A stretch of 64,000 bases of DNA from Anastatus disparis. Taxonomy: Eukaryota; Arthropoda; Insecta; Hymenoptera; Eupelmidae. The stretch spans positions 2,641,001-2,705,000 of the forward strand of contig JAFFSR010000344.1 in the NCBI GenBank assembly GCA_017163975.1. Reading direction: 5' to 3'. Below, piece by piece: positions 53,925 to 64,000 of this stretch. The notes beneath the pieces are model-generated. The model was not told the DNA's origin and did not search any database. It saw nothing but the letters and a program-made list of their open reading frames with translations. Position 1 is the stretch's first letter. Every line of letters begins with the position of its first letter. The translations under genes and the position numbers were made by a program.

Positions 53925-55972
53925 TCAATTTACTTCTTGCCACTCATGTTTTGAAGTTTTGGCAGTGTAGATTTGGTTTCGTCCACTTTCCCAACAGTGA
54001 ATCTTTTGAATACCTTTAATTTCTTTTGCATTTCCTAACCATTCCATTTTTTTATCTGTCAAAAAAATTCTAACTCATCCTTGCGGATAACAAGAATGTT
54101 AATCGACAGAGTATATTTTGACACGTGAGAGGCGAAATTTTCAGCGTTTCTAATAAAATCTGCACTCTTCTTGGACAGATTATGCGTGGTAGCATAATGT
54201 TTAACTAAACCACCAATACCGTCACAAGCGCCTTTACCATGACCTGTTGCAGAAAAAAGCCATTTTCTGTTTACTTTTGAGTTTTGAAGCTCATAGAATT
54301 GATATCTATTCTTAAAATGACTGGCAGCTCTATCGGAAATGGTTATGATTTCATTAAGATCTTGCGCAATATGTTTTTGTTTTAAGTTGTCGACAGTTAA
54401 ATTTATAGCCATTAGGGCATGAGGAAAATCATGTTTAATATCGTCAGAGATGGTGACATAACTGACTGTTTTATCATTTTCAAAATAGTATAATGACGTA
54501 AATATTGATATTTGGTTTTTACTTTAATGATAGCTTCGAATTTCATTTTGGAGCAGAACTGTCCAATTTTCTACAAAATCGACATGAATAACTAATTGTA
54601 AGTCATTATTCTTCGCTAAAAGTTTAACCTCTTTAATTGCTATACGTTGAATTTCTTTGACCAATTTATGAGCACTTACAGTGAGAGCGCGCTTTCTTAA
54701 CTCTGTTAAGAAATTTTCATTTGTGCTAGTTTTATTCAGTGAATTTGATTTTCCCCAAACACCATAGATTATTTCTTCATATAAATCTTCTTCTGTCAAA
54801 TAAATTACTTGTAAATTAATAGAATCTCCAATGGGACATTCTTTACATTCTCTTAGTACACATTTCATATCATCTTTTAAACAAAAAGGTGAAGAACATA
54901 TTTTCAATTCCAAATCTGCAATGTCTTGTTTATTCTCTTTTTTATAATTATTCAAAGCATCTAACATAAGTTTAAGATTCTCGCAGTAAACGCAAAGACA
55001 TGAATCAGTGGGTGGATCTGATATAACCCACTCTGGTTTGAAAGCGTAGAATGTTGATTTACCAATTTTTGTTTTCATTTCAGGATTTTCGTCTTTAAAT
55101 AATTGATATATTTCTTTAATACTTCGCGTAAGAAAGCGTCTGACTTTTTTAGTTTTTATACCATTTTCTTTGATAGATACTGTGTCGGTTTTATTTGCAC
55201 TTTGACGAGAACAATTAAAATCATCGTTCAGATAATAATCCTTTACTTTCATTAAAATTTCACTATCCAAAGAATGGCCACAATAGTTCTCAGACTGCTT
55301 GTAAATTTTTTTATTATTTACCAATGATCGTGCTTGATCAATCATATAAATAGTTACATTTGGTAAAACTGATAATAAATAATCTTTGGAAATATCACTT
55401 GGTATAATACTGAACAATCGCACTTTCTCAAGAAAATTTGAACAATTATCTAATGCAATTTTAATACTCTCAATCCATTCATCATTTGTTTTACATTCAT
55501 TATTTTCATTCAATGCCGGCAAATCCGTTATATCGTAGACTTTCATCATTTTACTTGCTATTTGTGTATCAAATGCATCGTTCATTTGTTTTCTTTTTCG
55601 GAGAGCATAAGATTCTCGCATCTTGATATTGATACTTTGAGGCATTTTAATTGGTGAAATGTTTAATTTCAAATTACTTGAAGTCCCGTTGAGCTGTTCT
55701 ACCACAGCCTCACTATGAATAAAATCTTCCGAAGATTGTTGACTGCTTGAAGTCGATTAAATAGGCGCCTTTTTCACTTCATCTAATAATATTTTGTAAC
55801 ACAAAGGGCATACTTTATCTTCTCTAGAGAAAGAAGTATTAGGATACAAGCGCTTCAAAGACTCCGTTAGATCACCTCATTCTCTAAACGGACTCTTAGA
55901 GCAATCATAAACAACTTTTTTGTGCCTTTCTTTTAAATTCTTGCACTTTATTTTAACAATCAGTGATGCCAT
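53925..55972 (-). pseudogene. Transposase of the long-TIR element, few lesions
   Basis: ATG at 55972 reads MASLIVKIKCKNLKERHKKV, then a TGA near 55878 and a TAA-type stop near 55760 interrupt a CPLCYKILLDEVKK region. The long open part 55705-54524 holds SINIKMRESYALRKRKQ, YYLNDDFNCSRQSANK, GKSTFYAFKPEWV, DSCLCVYCENLKLML (a Cys pair), CKECP and LVIHVDFVENWTVLLQNEI. After one TAA, 54520-54059 has YVTISDDIKHD, TISDRAASHFKNRYQF and LFSATGHGKGACDGIGGLVK. A run of seven T near 54062 causes the last frameshift, beyond which TDKKMEWLGNAKEIKG and a final ...WQEVN end at 53925. DFVEN, SDRAASHFKN and the GHGKGACDGIGG box match a transposon-encoded family known from insects and other animals. DFVEN and SD are probably catalytic Asp. 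Intact it would be ~680 residues. Confidence 0.75.
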
Positions 55973-56342
55973 TATTGATATTCTGTTCTATGACGGATCA
56001 AAAAAAATAATTTTTCTTAAACATCTTTATTTTTTATCTTTCTTTTCTTATATTTTTAAACACGTCAAGTCGTTAATGAGAATGCAAAGAACAAATCATC
56101 GCCACCTAGTGGTGACATGCGACAACTCCTTACAAAATAAATTCAAATTCTAGGCGCAAAATTTGAACTTATAAAAAAATTATATTCTCCAACAAAAAAA
56201 ATTTTTATTATAATAATATACCATAAAAAGAGGATAAATGGTTATGTATTCTTTCATTAAAATAACTTTTTTTTTAAATTAAAAAATTTATATCTTCAGA
56301 TTTTAATCTTTAACGAAAGTTGCGTTTCCTCAATGTAAATAT

Positions 56343-57060
56343 CATATTTATTTAAAGTTTCAGCATTTTTTTTTTAAACTTTAAATTGTCATAACTTTGG
56401 TTCTAATTGATCAAAATATTCGTTCCGGGGTTTATTTGAAACATTATTGTTAATATTTTTGATATATTAAAAAATAAAAGCATAAAAATAGTTGTAGGAA
56501 CACGTAAAGTTGGAAAAATAGTACGATGCGCCATGGTATCAATGTTTTAAAATCGAAAATATAAAAAAAACGTTTAAAAATCTGTTAAAAAAAATAAGGC
56601 AAAATCGCATATTCTCACCTACCCTAGAAGTTAGTATTTTTTATGTATAAAATTATATAAAAATTTCAAAAAAAAAATATAGTTTTTGAGAAAATCGTGT
56701 TTGAAAAAATCGCTTTTTTCGGTTTTTCGTAAACAACTCAGTGAGATCAAATTATATTACGAAAATTGAGATTGCATTTAAAACTAGACAGAATTTCGCA
56801 TATTTTCGTTAAAAGAACGCACAAAAAGGATTAAAATTGACGGAGCTATAATCATTTAAAAGTAGAGGTTCATCTTCAATTTTCGAATTTCCGTTTTTAC
56901 ATCCAACACTAAAATTGCTGCAGTAAGAAAAAAAAAGTTTTTTAAGCGTTCCACGAGGTAAATTTTATCTCTATATACATAATAGAAGGTATTTTCATCA
57001 CTCAGAAGAAAAAAAAAATTCGAATAATGACGGCCTGCATGAATCTGAATGGAATCAGCC
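56343..57060 (-). repeat. Right long terminal inverted repeat
   Basis: 718 bp, the inverse of 53020-53741. It lies upstream of the transposase start (55972) and must therefore contain its promoter; no core promoter motif stands out. Confidence 0.9.
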
Positions 57061-57200
57061 CTTATATAACTTCTTTTATATTTTAATATTGTTCCACATA
57101 TATAACAAATATATATTTTTGATGAATGAAATTTCTTATTATGTTTCAATAAATGGTTATGTCTCTCAAATGATCGATTGCATTTAGTGCAAGTTACCAT

Positions 57201-57390
57201 ATTTATTGCTAAATTAATATAATAATACTTATTATATTTTATATAGTATAATTTAATATTTTTTAATATTATTAAGTTTTATTATTTATAACTTATGTTT
57301 AATTTACTATATACATATATATTTTATTAATAATTTTTTAATTTTCTACTTTAAATTGAAAATTTTATTATTTAAAATAAATTTAAAATT
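57201..57390. other. AT-rich flank upstream of the zinc-finger exon
   Basis: A TTAG before CAATAAAT-ATG could be a splice acceptor for the zinc-finger exon on the minus strand. An upstream exon was not recognised. Confidence 0.35.
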
Positions 57391-57600
57391 TCAGTGGAGT
57401 AGTGGCTAAGGCGCGTGACTTGTATTCCCGTTGGCGCGGGATCGATTCCCCGTCTGGTCGCTTTTTCGCTGTTTCTGCCATGGGCTGACACCACGTTAAA
57501 TAATAAGTATAAAATTGTGTTGTATTGAAAATTAATTTCTATGTGATAAAAAAGGGCAATAATGCCCGTAAACATAATTAAAAAAAAAAAAAAAAAAAAT
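57391..57600 (+). mobile_element. tRNA-derived SINE, full length
   Basis: GGAGTAGTGGCTAAGGCGCG (box A) is followed ~35 bases later by GGGATCGATTCCCCG (box B), then a ~110 bp body ending GGGCAATAATGCCCGTAAAC (a short hairpin) and a ~18-base A tail. The pol III promoter boxes look intact. Different from the SINE at 49558. Confidence 0.8.
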
Positions 57601-59309
57601 ACACGCAGTTATTATACTTTTTAATTATTATTAAACAGGCCATGTACAAATTACGTAAGGATATTTTCATTACATACGACTTTTCATTATTTATAAGTAA
57701 GGGTCTGTATTTTTTTTTCTAATTTTGACCCCTTACTTTATTTAACGTTTTGTTAATCAAGTGGGGCTAGAATAATATAAATTACATTCAAAAACTAAGT
57801 TTTTTTTATCATAGAATTTTTTCATTCATTAATAAATGAATATGATAATCATCGGTTTAAAATTGTAATTTCTAATCTTAAAATTATAGTGTTTATAAAA
57901 AATCATATGTATTAATACGTATTTCTGTATCATTAGTCTTCTTTCTATTTATCTATTTAGAATTATGAAGGGACAATATTCTTATAGTAATATAAACTAT
58001 CATGTGAATATATATTAATATATAGATACATGTGAGAATATGTAGACTTATACAAATTATGCATTATTATACATAATAAAGTATATATAATTGTACATAA
58101 ACTATGTATAATTGTATATAATCCGTGTATAATTATATATAAATATAAAGGTAAACTCTTGTAAAATAGTTTTAAGCCTCCTCTTTCCAACTATGTAAGA
58201 GATTATAAGTTTTTTGGACACTCTTTGCCCCCTATCAACCTTACGTAATTTGTACACGGGTCTAAAATTAATATTAAAATTTTATATACTTTTCGATTTC
58301 AAAAATAATTTCAATAGATAAAATTTTTATATTTAATTTAAGAGCAGGCTGGATTCGCTGTTTTTTCTACTTGATTTATATCGATTAATACTTGAGTAAA
58401 TAACAAAAAACTCAATTGTTACTTGGTCGGTATTAGATTGTACTCCAGCTTGGTCTTAAAAGAAGAATATTGTAACGCGATGAGTTTAAGTTTTAATATT
58501 GAAATGTTTTAATTAATTATATATTAAAAATAATTAATAATCATTTGTCATTATTTTTATTTTGTACAATTATTAAAAACCATGTAAATTTAAATACAAG
58601 ATTTATATTCATTTTGCTAATTAATAAATATTTATATTTTTGATATAAGTTAAAATAATTCGTTTGTATAATGATTGTTACATAAATATATTGTTTCTGA
58701 TTCCATAAAATGTTGCCGAGAAATATTTATTAAATATTTTTTTAAACCTTTCGTAAAATATTTCTGTAATATTTATTTATTCAATATTACGATAAAAACT
58801 TTTCAATGGGTAAAATATATTATGAAATGTTTTGTTGCAATATTTCTAATATATTTCAAGAAACATTTCATTAAATATTTTCGAAAGATTTCGTGAAATT
58901 TAATTCTGAATTTTGTAAAATTTAATCGCAAAATTTATTAAATAATTTGAAAACTACATGAAATTTTTTTTGAAACATTACATATAAGGTTTTCATTTGT
59001 TATAATTTATGTCAAATAGACAAAAAAGCAAGGAAAAAAATTTAAAACATGTTTTTCTGCTATATAGTAGCATTACCAATATGCTATGTATTTCTATATT
59101 TACATTTATTAATGTTTTCATCTGTATATATAGATAAACATAAAATATTATAAACATCCATCAAAGTTAAAAATACTTTTTTTATAAGCGTTTTTTCTTT
59201 ATTCATAATATGTATGTTAAAAAAACGTTGCTAAGTACTTTAGTGCAATGCTTTCTCATAGAGCATATTAAGTTTGAAGAATTTTAATTTTATTTATTCA
59301 AATGTGATT
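57601..59309. other. AT-rich stretch without genes
   Basis: Nothing supported was seen. Repeated TATAATTGTAYATAA words lie at 58080-58145. The open frame at 58675-58896 is compositional. Confidence 0.4.
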
Positions 59310-59313
59310 TTAA

Positions 59314-59519
59314 GGCGACTACGGAGGTTAGGCTAAATTTTTATTCCGTAGTTTACAAATTAAACTTTTATTTTGTAAAATTTTTTGGATTTATAAGTTT
59401 TCCACCATTCTATGGGTATCAAAGAACGGTGGAAAATTAAAAAATCTGAAAAATTTCATGTATTAAAAGTATGATTTGTAAACTAAGAAATGAAACCTAA
59501 CCTAAGTTCCGAGGTCGCC
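59314..59519. mobile_element. Foldback MITE, family M5
   Basis: 206 bp with TTAA on both sides (59310-59313, 59520-59523). Ends are GGCGACTACGGAGGTTAGG and CCTAACCTAAGTTCCGAGGTCGCC. Inner arms pair through TTTTCCACCATTCT / AACGGTGGAAAA. It is the shortest TTAA-flanked foldback in the window. Confidence 0.88.
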
Positions 59520-59523
59520 TTAA

Positions 59524-60585
59524 TGTAAATATTCTTACTAACTGCATCAAAGAATGACTTAAGATCTAAGGAAATTATATGTTTGAAGAAAGTACATGTT
59601 TATTACAATTCTTTTTTAAAACTTGAAAAAGACAACAAAATGAATTGATTAAAACAAACATTTAGCTATATAATCATTTTTCTATTCTACCGCCTATTCT
59701 ACTGTTTTTTCTCTCCATGTGACCATAGGGGAAAAAATCCGTGGAATGGAAAGAAGATGCTTGCGTATTAGGTCGCGTAAACATAAACATAATCTCTTTA
59801 AAATTGTAGCTCATACAGAGCGATTTTCTACCGTTTGTTTTAAAATGAATCAAGTAGGTTTGTATTTATAATTTTATTATTTTTGTTTATTTATTTCGTA
59901 TCGCAACTTGCTTTTCCATTATACAGTGGAATAGAGAATAGAATTCTATTCTTCGCATGAAACTTGCCGCATAGCGCTGATTGGTTGTTTCTATTACGCA
60001 TCCTCTATTTGGCAGTCTCTTTTCTACTCATCTGACTGCACCTTTACATATTTCTTTTCTTTACATGTATTGAATTTTATGTTTAATTACAACAGTAAGC
60101 ATCCATCTTTCTCAAATTTCATACTTTACCTAAATTATATTACAAATAAATTTTATAAATTTTAAAATTTATTTATTTAAATTTATAATTTTAAAATTGT
60201 AAATCATTATTGTAATTAGGAAACAGATAAAAGATTTAACAATTTTAATATATCTTTTAGTAAAGTTTTTGAAAATTACTTGTCTATGTAAATACCAAAC
60301 CTAGTAATATAATTTTTGCAAAAAAATTATTCAATATTAGAAGATGATTTAAAAAGTTTGAGCTGAGTTTATTAATTTCTTTTATGAAATTGTAGGAGTA
60401 TTTGAAGACTGCACAAAAATGAAAATAATGATATTGTGTTTAAATACCCAAAAAAGTAGAATTAAATAAGTTTCTTTTATCTAATTCTGTTAAAACATTG
60501 TCAGTTCGCGAAAAATGAATCGCATAAAATTGATGGTAACAATGTAAATTTGAAACTTGATTTCTATAAAAATATTTTTTTTTAC
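59524..60585. other. Non-coding stretch
   Basis: A slightly GC-richer section lies at 59690-60030, with a 13 bp hairpin word (TAGAGAATAGAATTCTATTCT, 59935-59955). No exon was recognised. Confidence 0.4.
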
Positions 60586-60588
60586 TTA

Positions 60589-61263
60589 CAAGGAGAGTGC
60601 ATTGCATTTGGGTCTTGGATTTTCTTCTAGCTTTGGGATTTTTTTTCTTAAATAAAATCATGAAAAAAGCCGCGTCCATTCGGTCCAACGCTCGATTTTT
60701 TCAGAGTTATGAGCAGTTTTGTCTGTTTTGTTGAAAAAATTGCATCTGCTTTATAATTTTACAGTTTTCAAACTACTTACTCTAGAAGGTTTTTACTAAT
60801 TCCATATTAAAGTTGAGATTAAAATATTTTGATTAAAAAAAAACGTGTCCAAAAAGCTCAAGCTGTTAAAAAGTTATGAGCGAATAAAAATAGCGCAAAT
60901 ATTTAGCTCAAAAAATGCATAAAAAATAAATGCAATATTTTAGTCAGAAATTCATTTCAATTTTCATCACTTCATAAGTTTTTAACAACTTGAGCTTTTT
61001 GGACACGTTTTTTTTTTAATCGAAAGGTTTTAATCTCAACTTTAATATGCAATCAGTAAAAATTTTTTAGAATAAGTAGTTCGGAAACTGTAAAATTATA
61101 AAGCAGATGCAATTTTTTCAACAAAACAGACAAAACTGCTCATAACTCGGAAAAAATCGAGCGTTGGACCGAATAGACGCGGCTTTTCTTATGATTTTAT
61201 GTAAGAAAAAAGATCCCAAGGCTAGAAGAAAATCCAAGACCCAAATGCAATGCACTCTCCTTG
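60589..61263. mobile_element. Foldback element with 3 bp TTA duplications
   Basis: 675 bp. Arms of ~290 bp start CAAGGAGAGTGCATTGCATT and include AAAAAGCTCAAGCTGTTAAA-type inner sequence. The spacer is ~90 bp. TTA precedes the left end (60586-60588) and follows the right end (61264-61266). No coding capacity. A decayed relative lies at 9655-9900. Confidence 0.88.
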
Positions 61264-61266
61264 TTA

Positions 61267-61869
61267 GTTTTTCATATTTCTTTTTTATTTGTAAAAGTTA
61301 AGATGATTGAACAAAATGTCTTCCTGGAATATAACCTGTAATAATTTGTATTGATCAAGTTTTAACAGAAATAGGAATCTCAAATATATAATTTTTAATT
61401 AATTTCACCGATAAAAATACTTCAAAAACGTAATTGGATAGGAGGTTTTCTGTTTTTATAAAAATATATGTCAACAGGCAATATGACATGATATAAAAGT
61501 TTTATAATTAATTACTAATAATTGAATAATGGTGTTTTTTTAAGAATTAAAAATCAAGTACAAAGTATTAATATTGTTAGATGAGATCAAAGAAAATATA
61601 CATTTCAAAAGGATGATAAATATTTTAAAAAGATGTAAAGTGGAATTATCAGGAGATTGGAATCAAATTACAGATGTAAGATGCATAAAAATATATTTCA
61701 AATTCTTAAGAAATATAATTATTTGAAAATAAAATTCATATAGTTTCCTTAGATCTTAAGACAGCCTTTGATGCATCGGGTAAGAATAGTTGAAAAAATA
61801 AAATCAATTAAAATATTAAACAATGTAAACTAATTAACTGCTGATGTAGTTTTTAATGTAATAAAGCAT
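61267..61869. other. AT-rich spacer
   Basis: No feature was recognised. Confidence 0.4.
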
Positions 61870-62230
61870 ATAATATAGATCTGTACGCTTCAGCGACAAT
61901 AATAAATGAATTTGTTAGCTTTTTTAACAATGAACAATAAATTTGTACGCTTTTTTCAGCGTCAATGAGATATAAATTTGTAAGCTTTTTTTAGCAGCAA
62001 CAAACAATATATTTGTATGCTTATATGAAGTTTTTTTATCGACAACAAACAATAAATCTGTATGCTTTTTATAAGCTTTTTTTAGCGACAACAAATAATA
62101 AATCTGTACGCTTTTATAAGCTTTTTTTTTAGCGACAACAAATAATAGATCTGTACGCTTCAGCGACAATAAGAAATGAATTTGTAAGCTTTTAAAGCTT
62201 TTAATGCAGCCAGATATTTTTATGCTGGTC
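61870..62230 (-). repeat. Tandem repeat, inverse of the 50330-50760 array
   Basis: About eight units built from GTAAGCTTTTTTTAGCGACA, ACAAATAATAAATCTGTACG words. The complement gives the TTGTCGCTAAARAAGCTTAC unit. Followed by TGCAGCCAGATATTT and GGTCTCAAGCCCAGAA, the inverse of the words at 50345-50390. Confidence 0.8.
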
Positions 62231-62459
62231 TCAAGCCCAGAAATCTTTTATTAAGATAAGTATGTAAATATCTTATTTCTAGTTAAAAAAAAAACATGTT
62301 TCATTTAAATACAAGTGTTAATAACGTACCTATGGATATTAAGCTAAATTCATTTTATAATTTATAATTTACTTTTGTAATTAGTAAATTTTTTCAATAA
62401 TAAAAATAAAGATACAATATATAGAAATAAAAATATTATATATTTATCTGAATAAAGGA

Positions 62460-62945
62460 AATGCAGAGAGGAAGCTTTGTATTATCAATTAGTTATGTTT
62501 GCAATTATATTAATAAAATATTAATAATAATAATTTTTTCTTCATTATTGAAATTCAATATTAGAATATAAATGAAATGCAGTGAAAAAACTTTGTATTA
62601 TTAATTAGTTACAGTTACAATTATAATAATAAAATATTACTAATTATAATAATATTTAATCACTTATAATTGTTATTATAATAATAGAATATTATTTATA
62701 ATAAGAATATTTTTTTATTACTAATTGCTAAAACATAATATCATAGTGAGGGGGAGGGCATAATGAGGGGGGCTATAAAAAGTGAGAGGGGGAATATTAA
62801 GGGGGGGCTATAAAATTGTGGGGGCTAAGGGGGGCCTCAGTTACGTTAATTTTGAAATAGCCATTTATAAGAGGAATGACAATGTAATTTAAGGGGGGGC
62901 TGTACCGACAGACATTTAAGGGGGAGGGGGTCGGTTGAATCTTGT
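62460..62945 (+). repeat. Dispersed repeat with G-runs
   Basis: Two direct subrepeats of ~115 bp (ACTTTGTATTATTAATTAGTT type, 62473 and 62588) lead into a G-run block (62747-62940: GGGGGAGGGCATAATGAGGG and similar). The same order is seen at 49300-49520. Potential G-quadruplex array; no gene. Confidence 0.75.
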
Positions 62946-63409
62946 CTTGCAATTTTATTCCTTGACAATTGATAAATCAATTTATAAGAATATCCAAAGA
63001 TATACCTTTTATTGGTCAATATAAAATAGCGTTAAAATCAAAATTTATTGATTGGAATTTTCAAAAATAATCATAATTATTTTTTAGATCAAACGTTAGT
63101 AATATATTACAATGTTAACGTTTAAATAATTTTTCGAACAATTTTAAAGTAATTACTTTCTTTTTAAATACAAATACCAACATAAATATGTAAGATCAAA
63201 TATGTATTTGCGTAAGGTGATTGTCAACAATTAATTCAATTATTATTTCATATATTAAATAAGAATAGTTTTGTTTATTTTGATTCAGACATTTTGAAAA
63301 TACATCATACATTGTAAAAAATAACCGTTTTCACATCATTCAATTTATTAATATTACGTTTTAACATTATAATATTAAACAAAATTAAATTATAATTGGA
63401 GTGTGAATG
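62946..63409. other. AT-rich spacer
   Basis: Nothing recognised. Confidence 0.4.
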
Positions 63410-63864
63410 TGTCATTGGTGTGTGCGTGCGTGTGTGTGTGTGCGTGCGTGCGTGCGTGTGCGTGTGTGTGTGTGCGCGCGTATGTGTGTGTGTGTGTGTG
63501 TGTGTGAGTGTTAATGTTAGCGAACGATCATGATGTGTGCAGGTGTGTTATGCATGTAGTGTTTTTTTTATTGATACGAATTGGCGTACATGTATGTTAT
63601 GGTGTTTTTGTGTTTTAGTATAAATTTGTGTAATTGTGTATTTGCGCTGTGCGTGCATACGATCATTTATGTAAAGGTGTGTGTGTGTGTATGCAAGTTT
63701 GAGCGCAGACGTGTATGTGTATGTTCGTGTCAGCTAAAAAGTGAGTCGTACCGTATTATTATCACGTATGTGTATGTTTTTATGTTTTGGTGTGTTTGTG
63801 AGTGCTCGTAAGTATATGTTTATAGCAGTGAAGAAGTTTATGTTGGTGAATTGCGTATAAGTTG

Positions 63865-63921
<57 letters not shown>

Positions 63922-64000
63922 TATCAATGTTGGCGAACGATCATGATGTGTGTAGGTGTGTTATGCATGTAGTGTATTGTTTATTGATACGAATTGGCGT
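63410..64000 (+). repeat. ~413 bp satellite with embedded (GT)n, running off the window
   Basis: CGAACGATCATGATGTGTG at 63521 recurs at 63934, and the following ~65 bases (to TGATACGAATTGGCGT) are nearly identical in both. A GT run precedes each (63424-63506; 63866-63918). At least 1.4 units are present; the array probably continues to the right. Confidence 0.8.

Larger units (their letters stand above)
53020..57060 (-). mobile_element. 4.0 kb DNA transposon with ~720 bp terminal inverted repeats
   Basis: Left repeat 53020-53741, right repeat 56343-57060, both starting GGCTGATTCCATTCAGATTC. A CTT triplet is on each side (53017-53019, 57061-57063). Taking out the element and one CTT rejoins the zinc-finger reading frame exactly, which supports a 3 bp target duplication. 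A single transposase gene lies inside on the minus strand. Arms remain very similar, so the insertion is not ancient. I cannot place it in a named superfamily. Confidence 0.9.
51515..57200 (-). pseudogene. Spliced C2H2 zinc-finger / OB-fold-like gene, split by two insertions
   Basis: Exon pieces in transcription order are 57200-57061 and 53019-52887 (split by a 4.0 kb transposon), 52635-52577 (split from the former by a 247 bp insert), then 52391-52254, 52178-52001, 51934-51751 and 51693-51515. The first part encodes CTKCNRSFERHNHLLKHNKK, YICYICGTILKYKR, degenerate NKYIRNEHLIRHSQSH and CNIC plus GKGFHRKRLLIRHIKIHKK, i.e. C2H2 fingers. The last four exons join in consistent phase and read FRIQCNIYDKNIEKFKKNLK, KILLENVNVSKAKG, GEYNILKNNKPIKI and GTIEDGQYKLDVLL with VRGTKLEIIGGME, which looks like two OB folds. 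A stop (PEK-stop-EC), a Cys to Phe change and a 1 bp frameshift damage the finger part. The finger exon does not join the next exon in phase. I do not know the family. Confidence 0.6.

Noticed and set aside
56856..57060. C-terminal extension of the zinc-finger frame (SYIRADSIQIHAG...)
   Set aside because: That part is translated from the transposon's terminal repeat; the host exon ends at 57061.

Overview
The window is nuclear DNA of an arthropod, most probably an insect. It is very AT-rich, has spliced genes with GT/AG introns, and is dominated by transposable elements of insect type: DUF4817/Tc1-mariner, R4/Dong and Jockey/CR1-type LINEs, a Helitron, TTAA-flanked foldback elements and tRNA-derived SINEs. 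The best host exon encodes half of a chitin-binding (peritrophin-A) domain. A hymenopteran is plausible from the DUF4817 transposase style, but the sequence does not prove it. Nearly every long open frame belongs to a mobile element, and most are decayed.

Layout. 1-5.1 kb: gene-poor AT-rich DNA with one foldback MITE (1579-1958) and a ~220 bp tandem repeat (2590-3170). 5.1-12.6 kb: a spliced plus-strand gene for a DDE transposase-like protein. At least seven exons keep phase through every junction and there is only one in-frame stop. 13.2-15.8 kb: a 30 bp minisatellite abutting a decayed R4/Dong-clade LINE that sits in ATT/ATC repeats. 17.15-25.68 kb: an 8.5 kb block with long inverted arms, TTAA at both outer edges and piggyBac-like CCC ends. 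It encloses a SWIM-finger transposase relic, a MITE, a nearly complete LINE with two ORFs, and a truncated LINE. 25.78-37.80 kb: a 12 kb head-to-head inverted duplication of a DUF4817 mariner-like element carrying the same truncated LINE in both arms; later insertions differ between the arms. 38.0-38.2 kb: the chitin-binding exon.

39-46.6 kb: another foldback MITE, a minus-strand Helitron relic (Rep domain to just before the helicase Walker A), a foldback element with tandem-repeat arms, and a 1.8 kb CAC-ended element with 4 bp target duplications and an internally deleted ORF. 47.5-50.7 kb: a polypurine tract beside a GT repeat, tRNA-derived SINEs, G-run DNA and a tandem repeat. 51.5-57.2 kb: a minus-strand spliced gene (C2H2 zinc fingers then OB-fold-like exons) split by a 4.0 kb transposon with ~720 bp inverted repeats and again by a 247 bp insert. 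57.4-64 kb: a SINE, two more foldback MITEs, relatives of the 49-50 kb repeats and a ~413 bp satellite running off the end.

No operon-like or cooperating gene set is present. The genes interact mainly as hosts and nested insertions, so the window is most useful as a record of insertion order. The parts most likely to be new are the spliced transposase-like gene at 5.1-12.6 kb, the long-TIR transposon and its disrupted zinc-finger/OB-fold host gene, and a set of unrelated foldback MITE families that share TTAA targets and near-identical end architecture.
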